Assembly: GCF_947500265.1 (NCBI RefSeq)
Contig: NZ_CANMRN010000004.1
Coordinates: 62,001 to 126,000 of the forward strand
Direction: 5' to 3'
Source of the DNA: an uncultured Psychrobacter sp.
GTDB taxonomy: Bacteria; Pseudomonadota; Gammaproteobacteria; Pseudomonadales; Moraxellaceae
DNA length: 64,000 nt
The notes beneath the pieces are model-generated. The model worked only from the letters and a program-made list of their open reading frames with translations. It did not search any database and was not told where the DNA came from. Numbering within the stretch: the stretch's first letter is position 1; every line of letters starts with the position of its first letter. Of this stretch, positions 8,753 to 17,470 are shown one piece after another. A program made the translations under genes and the position numbers.

Positions 8753-9568
8753 ATGACTGCTTATTACAAATTTGTTAAACGAGAATTACAAGAAGACGGT
8801 GTCAGTGTGGCGCATTATCAGCCAACCAAGCATGCACAAGGTGCTTGGAATGAGCATGAGCAGCATATGGCACCAGCAACAGGCCTACTGACAGCTGAGA
8901 TCAACAGCTTTGCGCCACAACCCAATACTCGTATCGCACGTGTGAGCCTTGATATCTTGGGGCTAATACCGCTTGACGATTTTACTATTACTACTCGCTG
9001 TATCCGACCGGGCAAGACTATTGAGCTGGTCGAAGCGGTCATGAGTAGCCGTGGTCGCGATGCTATCATTGCAAGAGCGTGGCGACTGATTACCCAAGAT
9101 ACCAGTGAGATTGCTGGACTTGAAGATCAACCAGCAGAATATAAACCTGAAGAACTGCCAGTTTGGGAAGGTATGAAAGGCTGGCCGGGCGGCTTTATCG
9201 AGAGCGTACGTCTAGTAGCGACAGAAGACCGTCGTGCTGGTCGCGGTATGGTATGGATTACCAATGATCTCGACATGATTGAAGGCGAGCCGACTGATGA
9301 CTTGGTGCATCTGTTAGGTATGGTCGATACTGCCAATGGTGTTGTACCAAGATTGGGTCTTGGTTTATCTAAGTTGGAGTGGATGTTTCCCAATACTGAT
9401 TTGCAAATCCATATGCATCGCTCGCCAAAAGGTCGTTGGCTCGGTATCGAGGCTGTACAACAATATGGCGATGATGGTATCGGACTGACCAGTGCAGTAT
9501 TGCACGATGTACATGGGCCTTTTGGTCGTAGTGAGCAAATCCTTACTATTCGCCCGATGCCACGTTAA
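8753..9568 (+). CDS. Thioesterase family protein (TesB-like, double hotdog)
   Basis: A 271-residue protein resembling TesB-type acyl-CoA thioesterase-family proteins (4HBT_3). Features include the N-terminal substrate-side pattern HAQGAWNEHEQHMAPATGLL, ARVSLDILGLIPLDDFTITTRCIRPGKTIELVEAVMSSRGRDAI and, near the C-terminus, HMHRSPKGRWLGIEA with DGIGLTSAVLHDVHGPFGRSEQ, the second hotdog's characteristic end. It probably hydrolyses an acyl thioester in the cytosol; the substrate is unknown. AGGA lies just before the ATG. It ends an apparent ispH-linked run, and a 530-base region with a microgene and the htpG promoter follows. Confidence 0.82.
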   Translation: MTAYYKFVKRELQEDGVSVAHYQPTKHAQGAWNEHEQHMAPATGLLTAEINSFAPQPNTRIARVSLDILGLIPLDDFTITTRCIRPGKTIELVEAVMSSRGRDAIIARAWRLITQDTSEIAGLEDQPAEYKPEELPVWEGMKGWPGGFIESVRLVATEDRRAGRGMVWITNDLDMIEGEPTDDLVHLLGMVDTANGVVPRLGLGLSKLEWMFPNTDLQIHMHRSPKGRWLGIEAVQQYGDDGIGLTSAVLHDVHGPFGRSEQILTIRPMPR

Positions 9569-9734
9569 AAGGCTAAGAGTCAGCCATTTTATAGTTTTGA
9601 AAAATGAAATGATACGTTGTAATCAATTAATTATACAAATAATAGGGAAATGGTTTTAATAGTAGCTAACAAGACAATATTACTAAAAAGATAATATTAC
9701 TAACAAGCCGATGTTAATCGACATAGAGGTTACT

Positions 9735-9809
9735 ATGAAAACCCATACTCAATTTTCAAAAAAGCTGACGACTCTCTGGGATAGATTGATAGAAGCATAT
9801 TCAGAGTAG
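9735..9809 (+). CDS. Candidate 24-residue microprotein
   Basis: ATG with a good Shine-Dalgarno (AGAGG at 9725-9729) opens MKTHTQFSKKLTTLWDRLIE followed by AYSE and a TAG stop. The second half would form an amphipathic helix with paired lysines and a central Trp. No family is recognised. Support comes from the ribosome-binding site and from an intrinsic terminator about 100 bases downstream that isolates it from htpG. Alternatively the transcript is a non-coding small RNA and the ORF is fortuitous. Confidence 0.38.
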   Translation: MKTHTQFSKKLTTLWDRLIEAYSE

Positions 9810-9906
9810 TTGCTGTTGTTTGCACTTTGATTGCTATATCAGAAAATGACTGAGCAATTAAATAACCAAGTAAGTAAAAACCAAGCAAACAAACAACTGA
9901 TACCAG

Positions 9907-9940
9907 AACACCGCCTTGGTAAACAAGCGCGGTGTTTTTT
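9907..9940 (+). terminator. Intrinsic terminator ahead of htpG
   Basis: An outer stem AACACCGC/GCGGTGTT encloses an inner CTTG/CAAG stem with loop GTAAA, followed by TTTTTT. It ends any transcript from the 9569-9900 region before the htpG promoter. Confidence 0.85.
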
Positions 9941-9959
9941 ATTGAATAAAGATTTTGAG

Positions 9960-9987
9960 CTTGAATTTTTTCTCAATGCCCCTATTA
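9960..9987 (+). promoter_or_regulatory. Sigma-32 (RpoH) type heat-shock promoter of htpG
   Basis: CTTGAAT, 12 bases, CCCCTATT matches the sigma-32 consensus (CTTGAAA, 11-16 bases, CCCCATNT) closely, and it sits about 115 bases upstream of a heat-shock chaperone gene, immediately after a terminator. The start point would be near 9993. Confidence 0.75.
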
Positions 9988-10102
9988 GTATAGACAGTTT
10001 AACGGGATTGCATACGGCGGGTTCTCTAATATTATTAGAGCATCTTTGGTGAGTGTATCGTTATCTGATAATAGGTCTTTCATAGAATTTAAAGGAGTTT
10101 TT

Positions 10103-12064
10103 ATGAGTGAAGCAACTCAAGCTGAAGGTCTGAATCCAGAATTAAAAAAACATACGTTTGAAGCTGAAGTGGCGCAGTTACTGCATTTGGTAACGCATTC
10201 ACTATATTCTAACGCTGATATTTTTGTCCGCGAGTTGGTATCTAATGCGTCGGATGCTTGTGATAAGTTGCGCTTTGAAGGCACAAATGATGATAGCCTT
10301 TATGAAGATGATGGCGAATTAAAAATCCGCATCGCTGTTGATGAAGCTGCCAAAACTATTACCTTTACCGACAATGGTATTGGTATGAACGAAGCCGATG
10401 CAATCGAAAACTTAGGTACGATTGCTAAATCAGGCACCAAGGCGTTTTTAGACAAATTGTCTGAATCACAGAAACAAGACGGACAATTGATTGGTCAGTT
10501 CGGTGTTGGTTTTTACTCAGGTTTTATTGTGGCTGATACCATCAGTGTTGAGTCACGTAAAGCGGGCGAGCCTGCGGATAAAGGCGTGCGCTGGGTATCA
10601 GATGGTACTGGCAGCTTTACTGTTGAGCCTATTACCAAAGAAATGCGCGGTACGGCGATTACTTTGCATCTAAAAGAAGAATATAGCGAGGGCGAAGATA
10701 ACTACTTAGATCGCAGCAAAATCAAGCGCTTGGTTAATAAGTACTCTGACCATATCAGCTTGCCGATTCAGATGCGTAAAGAGATTTGGCAAGAAGATGT
10801 AAAAGAAGACGAGAACGACGACACGCCTGCTGGTGGCGAGATGGTACTCACTGATGAGTGGGAAACAATCAACAAAGCCAGTGCACTATGGACTCGCTCA
10901 AGCTCTGAAATTGAAGATGATGAGTATGTCGATTTTTATAAGAATATTTCTTATGACATGGATGCGCCGCTTACTTGGACGCATAACCGTGTAGAGGGTC
11001 GCGTACAGTATACGCAGCTACTATATATCCCTAAAAAAGCGCCAGTTGATCTATACACTCGTGAGCAGCAGCATGGTCTAAAGCTATATGTGAAGCGCGT
11101 CTTTATCATGGACGAAGCTGAGCAATTGCTACCGATGTATTTGCGTTTCGTGAAAGGTGTGATTGATTCAGCAGATTTGCCATTGAACGTGAGCCGTGAG
11201 CTACTACAAGAGTCACGCGATGTAAAATCTATCCGTGATGGTAACGCTCGCCGTATCTTGACCTTACTCGCAAGTCTTGCTAATAGCGAAGACAGTGACA
11301 AGCAAGAAAAATTTGCACAGTTCTATACAGAGTTCGGTGATGTCATCAAAGAAGGTTTAGGCGAAGATGCAGGCAATCAAGAACGTATTGCTAAGCTATT
11401 GCGTTATGCAACTAGCACCCAAGACGGTCTAGTGACGAGCTTTGAAGACTACAAAGGCCGTATGAAAGATGGCCAAAAAGCCATCTATTACCTCACCGCT
11501 GATAACCTAGCCGCTGCGAAAAACAGCCCGCAACTTGAGTTATTCAAGAAAAAAGGCATCGAAGTTATCTTGATGACCAGCCGTGTTGATGAATGGGCAA
11601 TGAACTTCTTGACCTCATTCGATGAGACACCGCTGCAAAACATCGCAAAAGGCGCAGTAGACCTAGGCGACTTGCAAGATGAAGCAGAAAAAGCGGAAGC
11701 GGAGAAAGCCCAAGAAACGCTAAAGCCTGTTGTTGATAAACTAAAAGCTGTATTGGGCGAGCGTGCTAAAGACGTCAAAGTGTCTACTCGTTTAGTCGAT
11801 AGTCCAGCTTGTTTGGTTGTAGGTGAAGGTGAGTTATCACCACAAATGATCCAGATGCTACAACAAATGGGTCAAGACGTACCAGCAAGTAAGCCAACGC
11901 TAGAAGTAAATCCTGATCATCCACTCATTAAGAAGCTTGAGAGCAGTGAGCAATTCGATGATCTGGCGCAAGTCATTTTTGATCAAGCGTTATTGGCAGA
12001 TGGTGGTCAGCTAGACGATCCAGCCGCTTACCTAAAACGCGTCAATGAGCTATTGATGAGATAA
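10103..12064 (+). CDS. htpG: Molecular chaperone HtpG (bacterial Hsp90)
   Basis: HtpG is the cytosolic Hsp90 homodimer that remodels client proteins with DnaK. The GHKL ATPase domain is complete: [16 protein letters not shown] (catalytic Glu and Asn), [16 protein letters not shown] lid and [11 protein letters not shown]. The middle domain has the catalytic-loop Arg region ([19 protein letters not shown]), and the C-terminal dimerisation part is present. The reading frame extends upstream to 10046, but the ATG at 10103 has a strong AAAGGAG at 10091-10097 and gives [22 protein letters not shown], matching the family start; the protein is then 653 residues. It has a sigma-32-type promoter upstream and an intrinsic terminator at 12080-12115, so it is probably monocistronic. 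Confidence 0.97.
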   Translation: MSEATQAEGLNPELKKHTFEAEVAQLLHLVTHSLYSNADIFVRELVSNASDACDKLRFEGTNDDSLYEDDGELKIRIAVDEAAKTITFTDNGIGMNEADAIENLGTIAKSGTKAFLDKLSESQKQDGQLIGQFGVGFYSGFIVADTISVESRKAGEPADKGVRWVSDGTGSFTVEPITKEMRGTAITLHLKEEYSEGEDNYLDRSKIKRLVNKYSDHISLPIQMRKEIWQEDVKEDENDDTPAGGEMVLTDEWETINKASALWTRSSSEIEDDEYVDFYKNISYDMDAPLTWTHNRVEGRVQYTQLLYIPKKAPVDLYTREQQHGLKLYVKRVFIMDEAEQLLPMYLRFVKGVIDSADLPLNVSRELLQESRDVKSIRDGNARRILTLLASLANSEDSDKQEKFAQFYTEFGDVIKEGLGEDAGNQERIAKLLRYATSTQDGLVTSFEDYKGRMKDGQKAIYYLTADNLAAAKNSPQLELFKKKGIEVILMTSRVDEWAMNFLTSFDETPLQNIAKGAVDLGDLQDEAEKAEAEKAQETLKPVVDKLKAVLGERAKDVKVSTRLVDSPACLVVGEGELSPQMIQMLQQMGQDVPASKPTLEVNPDHPLIKKLESSEQFDDLAQVIFDQALLADGGQLDDPAAYLKRVNELLMR

Positions 12065-12383
12065 TGTTTAGTAATTAGCAAAAAAGGAGGCTTTATATAA
12101 GAGGCCTCCTTTTTTATTTGAATTTTTAGCCAAATTTGAGTGAATTTTACAAATCAGCCTTATCCTCTTAACCGACAATCCGTTACAATCGCGATAGATT
12201 AGCGAGCTAAAATATTAGGCAGTGCTAGTCATCTTCTATAATCACTCCATCGTGAATTCAATATAAATCGATGTCTGCATGCTGTACAAAAAATCGTCAA
12301 TTGATTGCACCGCGCGGCTGTTACATTAAGATAATTATCATTGAGTCATTTTATTTTTCTCGACTGGCTAGAGGTCTAAGTCT
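12065..12383. other. htpG-C13 peptidase spacer
   Basis: After the htpG terminator about 270 bases carry no ORF. It presumably holds the promoter of the peptidase gene; a TTGCAC, 16 bases, TAAGAT pair near 12306-12333 is a weak candidate. Confidence 0.35.
12080..12115 (+). terminator. Intrinsic terminator of htpG
   Basis: AAAAAGGAGGC paired with GCCTCCTTTTT around an AT-rich loop, continuing into the T-run; it begins 15 bases after the htpG stop. Confidence 0.9.
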
Positions 12384-13865
12384 TTGTCACTTACGTCGTT
12401 AAAAACCGTCTCGCTTCAGCGTTTTTCGCTGAATTTCGCTGCCAATATTATTGCAACCTTGTGGATGCTAGTGGGCTCAACACGGGCTTTTTCTTGGGTT
12501 AAACCCACTTTTGTACAGTTTGCCATATTTGCATTATTGGCGCTTGGTAGTAATGTCTTGTTTTCATGGTTAGCTGCTGAAAGTGGCAGCATATTTAATG
12601 AGCAAGGATTGGTCAGTTATTTGATCTGGCCGATGATTATTTTGCTTGGTGGTATCATTTTGGCTCGGCGAGCGAGTAACCAAGCATTGGTATTTGTACC
12701 AGTAGTATTATGGTTGGTCGCTGATACATTGTCAGCTCTATTGCAGAGCTTGGTGCAGTTTTTTGGTAGCTATGGTTGGTTGCCAAATTGGAGTTATTCG
12801 TTCTTACCAGTACTGTTTTTAGTATTGTTCTTATGGCAAACGCTAGCTCTATTGTGGATTTTCTCCCGTCGTCTGCGCATACCATGGTGGGAGCGAATCA
12901 TTGTATTGGTTGGCGCGGTAGCGTTGCTGACTATCTGGCAGCGTAATGTCGCAGACCAGCCGATCTTTAAGCAAATACCTGTAGAGCCTGTATTAGAAGA
13001 GGCGGCACTATATCAGCAGCCGCGCCTATTACAGCAAGCATTGGATAGTATAGACCCAAGTATCGATGGCAAAACCGACTGGTACTTTATGGGAGTGGCA
13101 GGATTCTCTGATCAAAATGTCTTTCGCTCCGAGATTAATAAAGTGCGCGAGTTGTTTGATGTACGCTTTGGTACCAGCGGGCATTCACTATCGCTGATTA
13201 ATAATACTTATAGTTGGCTCGATGAGCCAATTGCTACTAAGACCAGCATTTTGCGCGGTCTAAAGAAAATCGGTCAGCAGATGAATGCTGATGAAGATGT
13301 GTTGTTCCTGACGTTGTCTTCACATGGTAATCAGGATATCGTCCAGTTGGCAAATCCGCCGCTTGCGATGGATAATTTAGATGCTACATGGTTGCGTGAT
13401 GCGCTAGACGCATCTGGTATTCGTTGGCGTGTGATTGTGGTGTCTGCTTGCTACTCAGGTTCGTTTATTGACGAATTGGCATCGCCAACCACGGTAGTTA
13501 TTACTGCATCAGCCGCTGACAAAGCATCGTTTGGCTGCACCAACACAGCTGAGATGACCTATTTTGGTCAAGCATTTTTTGCTGAAAGCCTACGAGGGAA
13601 TATCAGTTTTGAGTCGGCTTTTAAGGATGCCAGTATACGGGTCAATGAGCGTGAGAGCGCCATGGGCTTTGAGCCATCGGAGCCGCAAATGGTCATTGGT
13701 AGCTTAATGGAGACGGCATTGCCTGCGTTTGAGCAAGTATTGTTTGATAAGGCGCGCCCATCCGTTGCTAGTATTACAAATAATGCTACTTCTACAACGG
13801 TTAATATTCCACCTGACAGTGCTACTAATCTATCGGTAGACGAAATAGAAATAGCCGTTGAATAA
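12384..13865 (+). CDS. Membrane-anchored C13 (legumain-like) cysteine peptidase
   Basis: The 493-residue protein joins an N-terminal membrane part to a clan CD cysteine peptidase. About five hydrophobic segments are visible (roughly 20-32, 42-62, 76-94, 100-126, 139-161, with another near 171-184). The following domain (about 230-430) has the C13/caspase-fold dyad: LTLSSHGNQD (His314) and VVSACYSGSF (Cys356), each at the end of a hydrophobic strand as required. It then has VITASAADKASFG and FGQAFFAES. The peptidase part probably faces the periplasm or cytosol depending on helix count; the substrate is unknown. The start is TTG at 12384, supported by AGAGG at 12370-12374 and by the lack of a better ATG before the first helix. 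Similar C13 membrane proteins occur in Pseudomonas and relatives without assigned roles. Confidence 0.85.
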   Translation: MSLTSLKTVSLQRFSLNFAANIIATLWMLVGSTRAFSWVKPTFVQFAIFALLALGSNVLFSWLAAESGSIFNEQGLVSYLIWPMIILLGGIILARRASNQALVFVPVVLWLVADTLSALLQSLVQFFGSYGWLPNWSYSFLPVLFLVLFLWQTLALLWIFSRRLRIPWWERIIVLVGAVALLTIWQRNVADQPIFKQIPVEPVLEEAALYQQPRLLQQALDSIDPSIDGKTDWYFMGVAGFSDQNVFRSEINKVRELFDVRFGTSGHSLSLINNTYSWLDEPIATKTSILRGLKKIGQQMNADEDVLFLTLSSHGNQDIVQLANPPLAMDNLDATWLRDALDASGIRWRVIVVSACYSGSFIDELASPTTVVITASAADKASFGCTNTAEMTYFGQAFFAESLRGNISFESAFKDASIRVNERESAMGFEPSEPQMVIGSLMETALPAFEQVLFDKARPSVASITNNATSTTVNIPPDSATNLSVDEIEIAVE

Positions 13866-13977
13866 GCACAAAGTAAGATTTAGCATTTAATAAATTCCAA
13901 TATTAGATTTACTATTAGATGATAAGCATTTATTAAACATCACCATTGGTTCTATTTTGAATAAAAGGATATCACTC

Positions 13978-14868
13978 ATGCAAAATTCCTATAGTCATAG
14001 TTTATCTACCAATAAACAGCTTACCCAAAAAAGCGTGAATCGTTGCTTTAACGGTGAGCAGCATTATTATAGTCACGAGTCGACATCTACCAAAACCTCT
14101 ATGACGTTTAGTATTTATCTACCTGATGAAGCCTTGGCTGGACGACGTTGTCCTGCGATATTGTACCTATCAGGTTTGACATGTAATGCTGATAATGTCA
14201 CTCATAAAGCGCATTTTCAGCAAAAATGCAGCGAGCTTGGTATGATACTTATCGCACCTGATACTTCGCCTAGAAGTAGTGAAGACAGCGATGTACCAAA
14301 CGATGATCGCTATTTTGTCGGGCAAGGCGCTAGCTATTATGTTGACGCGACCCAAGCGCCTTGGTCAGATAACTTCAATATGCAAAGCTATATCGTTGAT
14401 GAGCTATATGACTTACTACGTTCAGAGTTTCCTATTCACAGTATCGGTGTCACAGGACACTCAATGGGTGGTCACGGCGCATTATTGCTAGGGTTTAAGT
14501 TCCCAAGTAAGTTTGTCAGCGTATCGGCTTTATCGCCAGTATGTGCGGCGAGTGAGTCTGCATGGGGGCAAGCCGCTTACATAGAGTATTTCGGTGATGA
14601 TAAGTCTCTATGGGCACAAGCGGACGCCTCACAGATGATTGAAAAGGTCGGTCAGCAGTATTCGAGCATTTTGGTTGATCAAGGCGCAGCTGATAACTTC
14701 TTAGCAGAAGGCCAGCTACAGACCTCTAAACTACAAGATGCTTGTGCAAAAGCCGAACAGCCCTTAACATTACGCTATCAAGCGGGGCATGACCACAGCT
14801 ATTATTTTATCCAAACGGTGATTAATGATCATATCGAACATCATTGGCATATGGCTCAAATGAGCTAA
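13978..14868 (+). CDS. S-formylglutathione hydrolase
   Basis: This esterase D family enzyme hydrolyses S-formylglutathione to formate and glutathione, finishing glutathione-dependent formaldehyde detoxification. The 296-residue protein has the family's LYLSGLTCNADN oxyanion region, the nucleophile elbow GHSMGGHGAL (Ser about 162), VDQGAADNFL with the acid Asp, and AGHDHSYYF with the catalytic His. The ATG at 13978 has AAAAGGA 8 bases upstream, so I prefer it to the in-frame TTG at 13957. The N-terminus carries about 15 residues before the conserved Lys/Ser-rich start. No adhC-type formaldehyde dehydrogenase is next to it, unlike in many bacteria. The name frmB/fghA is not assigned because the two clades cannot be separated by eye. 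Confidence 0.9.
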   Translation: MQNSYSHSLSTNKQLTQKSVNRCFNGEQHYYSHESTSTKTSMTFSIYLPDEALAGRRCPAILYLSGLTCNADNVTHKAHFQQKCSELGMILIAPDTSPRSSEDSDVPNDDRYFVGQGASYYVDATQAPWSDNFNMQSYIVDELYDLLRSEFPIHSIGVTGHSMGGHGALLLGFKFPSKFVSVSALSPVCAASESAWGQAAYIEYFGDDKSLWAQADASQMIEKVGQQYSSILVDQGAADNFLAEGQLQTSKLQDACAKAEQPLTLRYQAGHDHSYYFIQTVINDHIEHHWHMAQMS

Positions 14869-14932
14869 GATGTCCTGCAGATGACCGTGATACATTTTTC
14901 GATATTCCATTCATGCTCAGAAGGTGATTTTT

Positions 14933-15379
14933 ATGGCAAGTTATCAAGATTTGACAGCTTCTAATTCAAAGAATAAGTCAGCAGATACGAGCTCTACAAA
15001 AGCGACTATGCAAGCTGATATGGATGCTGCTCTACAAAAAAAACAACGTAGCATTGATTATAGTGATGAAGTGTCTCAAGCTAAGTCAGAAGAGCTGATT
15101 GCAAAAACCGCCAACGATGCTGGCGATAGAGTACTTGATGATGTACAAATATCTCGCGTGATAGAGATGGCATGGGAAGATAGAACGCCATTTGGTGCCA
15201 TAGAGCATAGCTACGGTCTCGATGAGACTGGAGTTATTAAACTCATGCGCCAAGAGTTAAAGCCGTCATCTTTTCGCTTATGGCGTCAGAGAGTAAGCAA
15301 TCGTGCTACCAAGCATGAAGCAAAGCGCTCTTTTGAAGTTGGCCGTGCTTATTGCAAAACTCAATACAAGCAGCGCTAA
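14933..15379 (+). CDS. DUF2805 / TIGR03643 family protein
   Basis: The 148-residue protein has a hydrophilic, Ser/Lys-rich first half and a conserved C-terminal part: ISRVIEMAWEDRTPFGAIEHSYGL, GLDETGVIKLMRQELKPSSFRLWRQRV and the basic end. This matches the short TIGR03643 family, a helix-turn-helix-looking module whose role is unknown. The common form is about 80-90 residues, so this N-terminal extension of about 60 residues is unusual. AAGG at 14921-14924 supports the ATG at 14933 over the in-frame GTG at 14924. It lies 64 bases after the formylglutathione hydrolase and 114 before rpe, same direction. Confidence 0.8.
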   Translation: MASYQDLTASNSKNKSADTSSTKATMQADMDAALQKKQRSIDYSDEVSQAKSEELIAKTANDAGDRVLDDVQISRVIEMAWEDRTPFGAIEHSYGLDETGVIKLMRQELKPSSFRLWRQRVSNRATKHEAKRSFEVGRAYCKTQYKQR

Positions 15380-15493
15380 ACCATTAAGTATTTAACATCA
15401 GTACATAAAGGGCTTGCAATATATGTGAGCCAATTAGGATTTTCTTTTTAATTTATCAATATCTTATATAAACATGAATTAGGTAGCTCAATT

Positions 15494-16183
15494 ATGAACA
15501 GTCCTGCTAAACCTTATCTTATTGCACCGTCGATACTCTCAGCTGATTTCGCGCGGTTGGGCGAAGAAGTGGAGAAGGTACTAGAGTCGGGTGCCGATGT
15601 GATTCATTTTGATGTGATGGATAACCATTACGTACCCAATTTGACGTTTGGTAGCATGATTTGTAAGGCATTGCGTGACTATGGTGTTGAAGCGCCAATT
15701 GATGTACATCTGATGGTTTCACCTGTCGATAGTATGATCGAGCAGTTTTTGGAAGCGGGTGCTAGTATCATTACCTTCCATCCTGAAGCCAGCGCTCATA
15801 TCGATCGCTCACTTCAGTTGATCAAAGATGGCGGTGCAGAGTGTGGTTTGGTATTGAATCCAGCGACACCACTACATTATCTTGATTATGTCATGGATAA
15901 AGTAGATCAAATTTTATTAATGAGTGTGAACCCAGGCTATGGTGGACAGTCGTTTATCGATAGTACTTTAGACAAAGTCCGTCAAGTACGTCAGCGTATT
16001 ATTACCAGTGGTCGAGATATTCGATTGGAAGTTGATGGCGGTATCAAAGCCAGTAATATACGTGCGATTGCTGAAGCAGGTGCTGATATGTTCGTTGCGG
16101 GTTCTGCGATTTTTAATCAAGAAGATTATAAAACGGCTATCGATGAGATGCGCGCAGAGTTGTTATTAGCCAACAACAGCTAG
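15494..16183 (+). CDS. rpe: Ribulose-phosphate 3-epimerase
   Basis: Rpe interconverts ribulose 5-phosphate and xylulose 5-phosphate in the non-oxidative pentose phosphate pathway. The 229-residue TIM barrel is full length, with [16 protein letters not shown], the metal-binding [53 protein letters not shown] and LEVDGGI followed by [16 protein letters not shown] in ATTAGGTAGC lies ahead of the ATG. In many gammaproteobacteria rpe is followed by gph; here unknown small membrane proteins follow after a MITE-like repeat (16260-16364). Confidence 0.97.
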   Translation: MNSPAKPYLIAPSILSADFARLGEEVEKVLESGADVIHFDVMDNHYVPNLTFGSMICKALRDYGVEAPIDVHLMVSPVDSMIEQFLEAGASIITFHPEASAHIDRSLQLIKDGGAECGLVLNPATPLHYLDYVMDKVDQILLMSVNPGYGGQSFIDSTLDKVRQVRQRIITSGRDIRLEVDGGIKASNIRAIAEAGADMFVAGSAIFNQEDYKTAIDEMRAELLLANNS

Positions 16184-16259
16184 CGAGTGTTGTATGGTTA
16201 ATAAACGCTATTAGCCATACAATAATAATATTAGAATGTGCTGTATAACTTATGACTAT

Positions 16260-16364
16260 ATAGTTAATCCGATATAAAAGAGCTACAGCGTTAACCTCGC
16301 TTGAAGTATCACAGTTACATCTGCACTCAGTTGCCTTTTATCTCTTTTAAATTGAATCAACTAT
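16260..16364 (+). repeat. MITE-like dispersed repeat, copy 1
   Basis: A 105-base element begins ATAGTTAATCC and ends TCAACTAT. The two ends form an imperfect inverted repeat of about 26 bases (ATAGTTRATYC then TAAAAGAG). An inverted copy with only six mismatches lies at 54409-54513. Both copies sit in intergenic DNA, and TA-rich flanks suggest a TA-type target. It contains no ORF, so it would depend on a transposase elsewhere. Confidence 0.8.
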
Positions 16365-16394
16365 ATATAACGGTCAGTCACGTAAAGGTGAAAT

Positions 16395-16793
16395 ATGGAC
16401 ACAAACAATTCTAGCAGTTCAACAGAACCTTCTGAGCAAGCAGGCTCTCATGAAGCGTTGAACCAGCAGGCTAAGCAATCACTTGAAAGTGAAACACCGC
16501 AGCGCAGCTTGGTGCCTAGAGGTATTACCATTGGCTTAGCGATGTTTGCACTGGTACTTAGCTTGGCAGGTTATGGCTTTCGCCTGATGGTGGGTGATGA
16601 TGTTGAAACCGTGCTGCGTCATGCAGCGGTCATTGTGCCTGCATTTATGCTAGGCATTCCGCTGTTTTTTTGGGTAGGCTCTCGCATACTTAATAAAGTT
16701 AAAGGCTTGCATATCGAGAGTTGGAATGCGATTAGTTTGGGTTATTTGACTTCTTGTATATCGATGCTATGGCTGATGGGTACTTATAGTTAA
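16395..16793 (+). CDS. Membrane protein of unknown function (three helices)
   Basis: A 132-residue protein with a polar Ser/Glu/Gln-rich tail of about 40 residues followed by three hydrophobic segments (about 43-62, 78-98 and 112-130). The loop after the first helix carries acidic residues (GDDVETVLRH) and the second is basic (SRILNKVKG). No family is recognised. A clear AAAGGTG precedes the ATG. It lies just after a MITE-like repeat and before another small membrane protein in the same direction; the two may be linked but 144 bases including a short tandem repeat separate them. Confidence 0.65.
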   Translation: MDTNNSSSSTEPSEQAGSHEALNQQAKQSLESETPQRSLVPRGITIGLAMFALVLSLAGYGFRLMVGDDVETVLRHAAVIVPAFMLGIPLFFWVGSRILNKVKGLHIESWNAISLGYLTSCISMLWLMGTYS

Positions 16794-16821
16794 GTTGTTT
16801 AGCTGCAGATATAATGCTTTT

Positions 16822-16871
16822 TCGCGTCTCTATTATTTATTCGCGCCTATATTGTTTATTCGCGCTTACAT
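16822..16871 (+). repeat. 19-base tandem repeat, about 2.6 copies
   Basis: Units TCGCGTCTCTATTATTTAT (16822-16840), TCGCGCCTATATTGTTTAT (16841-16859) and a partial TCGCGCTTACAT (16860-16871) follow head to tail in the gap between two small membrane-protein genes. Confidence 0.65.
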
Positions 16872-16937
16872 AACGTCGTAATATTTTATATTTTTTAATC
16901 ATTAAGCCATGTTCTACAAGCATGACTGGAATTTTAT

Positions 16938-17249
16938 ATGAGAATCGTACCAGCCAGTATTGCTAAAGTTATCTATCCTAAAGATTTACCAGATGGCTTA
17001 TTTACCAGCTTAATTCTCGCTTGTTTGTTAATGGGGTTGGCGTCACTACGTCACGGAACTGATTTACAAGGTTGGCTAAATGTCATTGAGAATTGGCTGC
17101 TTATGCTGCTGATATTGCCCACTGCGACGGCTACCGTTGCACTGCCATTTAAATACCGTGATCCCACCCTTGAGCTAAAGCTGGTCTATTACCTTGGGAT
17201 GTTCGTTGCTTTCTTATTTACATTAGGAAAATTACGTTATTGGCACTAA
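16938..17249 (+). CDS. Small membrane protein of unknown function
   Basis: A 103-residue protein that opens MRIVPASIAKVIYPKDLPDG and has three likely membrane segments (about 21-37, 50-69 and 82-98). No family is recognised. The ribosome-binding site is weak (GGA about 12 bases before the ATG). It lies between another small membrane protein and an acidic soluble protein, all on the plus strand. Confidence 0.6.
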   Translation: MRIVPASIAKVIYPKDLPDGLFTSLILACLLMGLASLRHGTDLQGWLNVIENWLLMLLILPTATATVALPFKYRDPTLELKLVYYLGMFVAFLFTLGKLRYWH

Positions 17250-17470
17250 TATATACAAATGACATGGCATTCAAGTTTGCTTTTACAGCGAAGACTTATG
17301 TGACAGCCCTTGAATTCCAGTGTTAAAGCGTCCATTGTATGAGTAAGACAGATTTACCCGCGTTACTGTAAGACGATAGATTTGCCGAATGAGTTTATTT
17401 TTAAGAAATGACTGCTTTGCAATGACTAGTTTCTCTACCAGTACTAAACGGGATAATAAGGAACACATTA

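Larger units (their letters stand above)
9569..10102 (+). other. Region between thioesterase gene and htpG
   Basis: The stretch contains a possible 24-codon microgene (9735-9809), a strong terminator (9907-9940) and a sigma-32-type promoter (9960-9987) with a roughly 110-base htpG leader. The order microgene, terminator, promoter argues for an independent short transcript. The ORF spanning 9831-10052 crosses both the terminator and the promoter, so I do not call it. Confidence 0.55.

Noticed and set aside
9831..10052. 73-codon ORF ahead of htpG
   Set aside because: It contains the intrinsic terminator at 9907-9940 and the sigma-32 promoter at 9960-9987 and has no protein-like family features.
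10046..10102. Extended frame of htpG
   Set aside because: The ATG at 10103 has an excellent AAAGGAG and matches Hsp90 N-termini; the extra residues are unlikely.
12330..12345. Fur-box-like GATAATTATCATT ahead of the C13 peptidase gene
   Set aside because: Only a partial match to the 19-bp Fur site and in AT-rich DNA where such hexamers occur by chance; no iron link to the gene.
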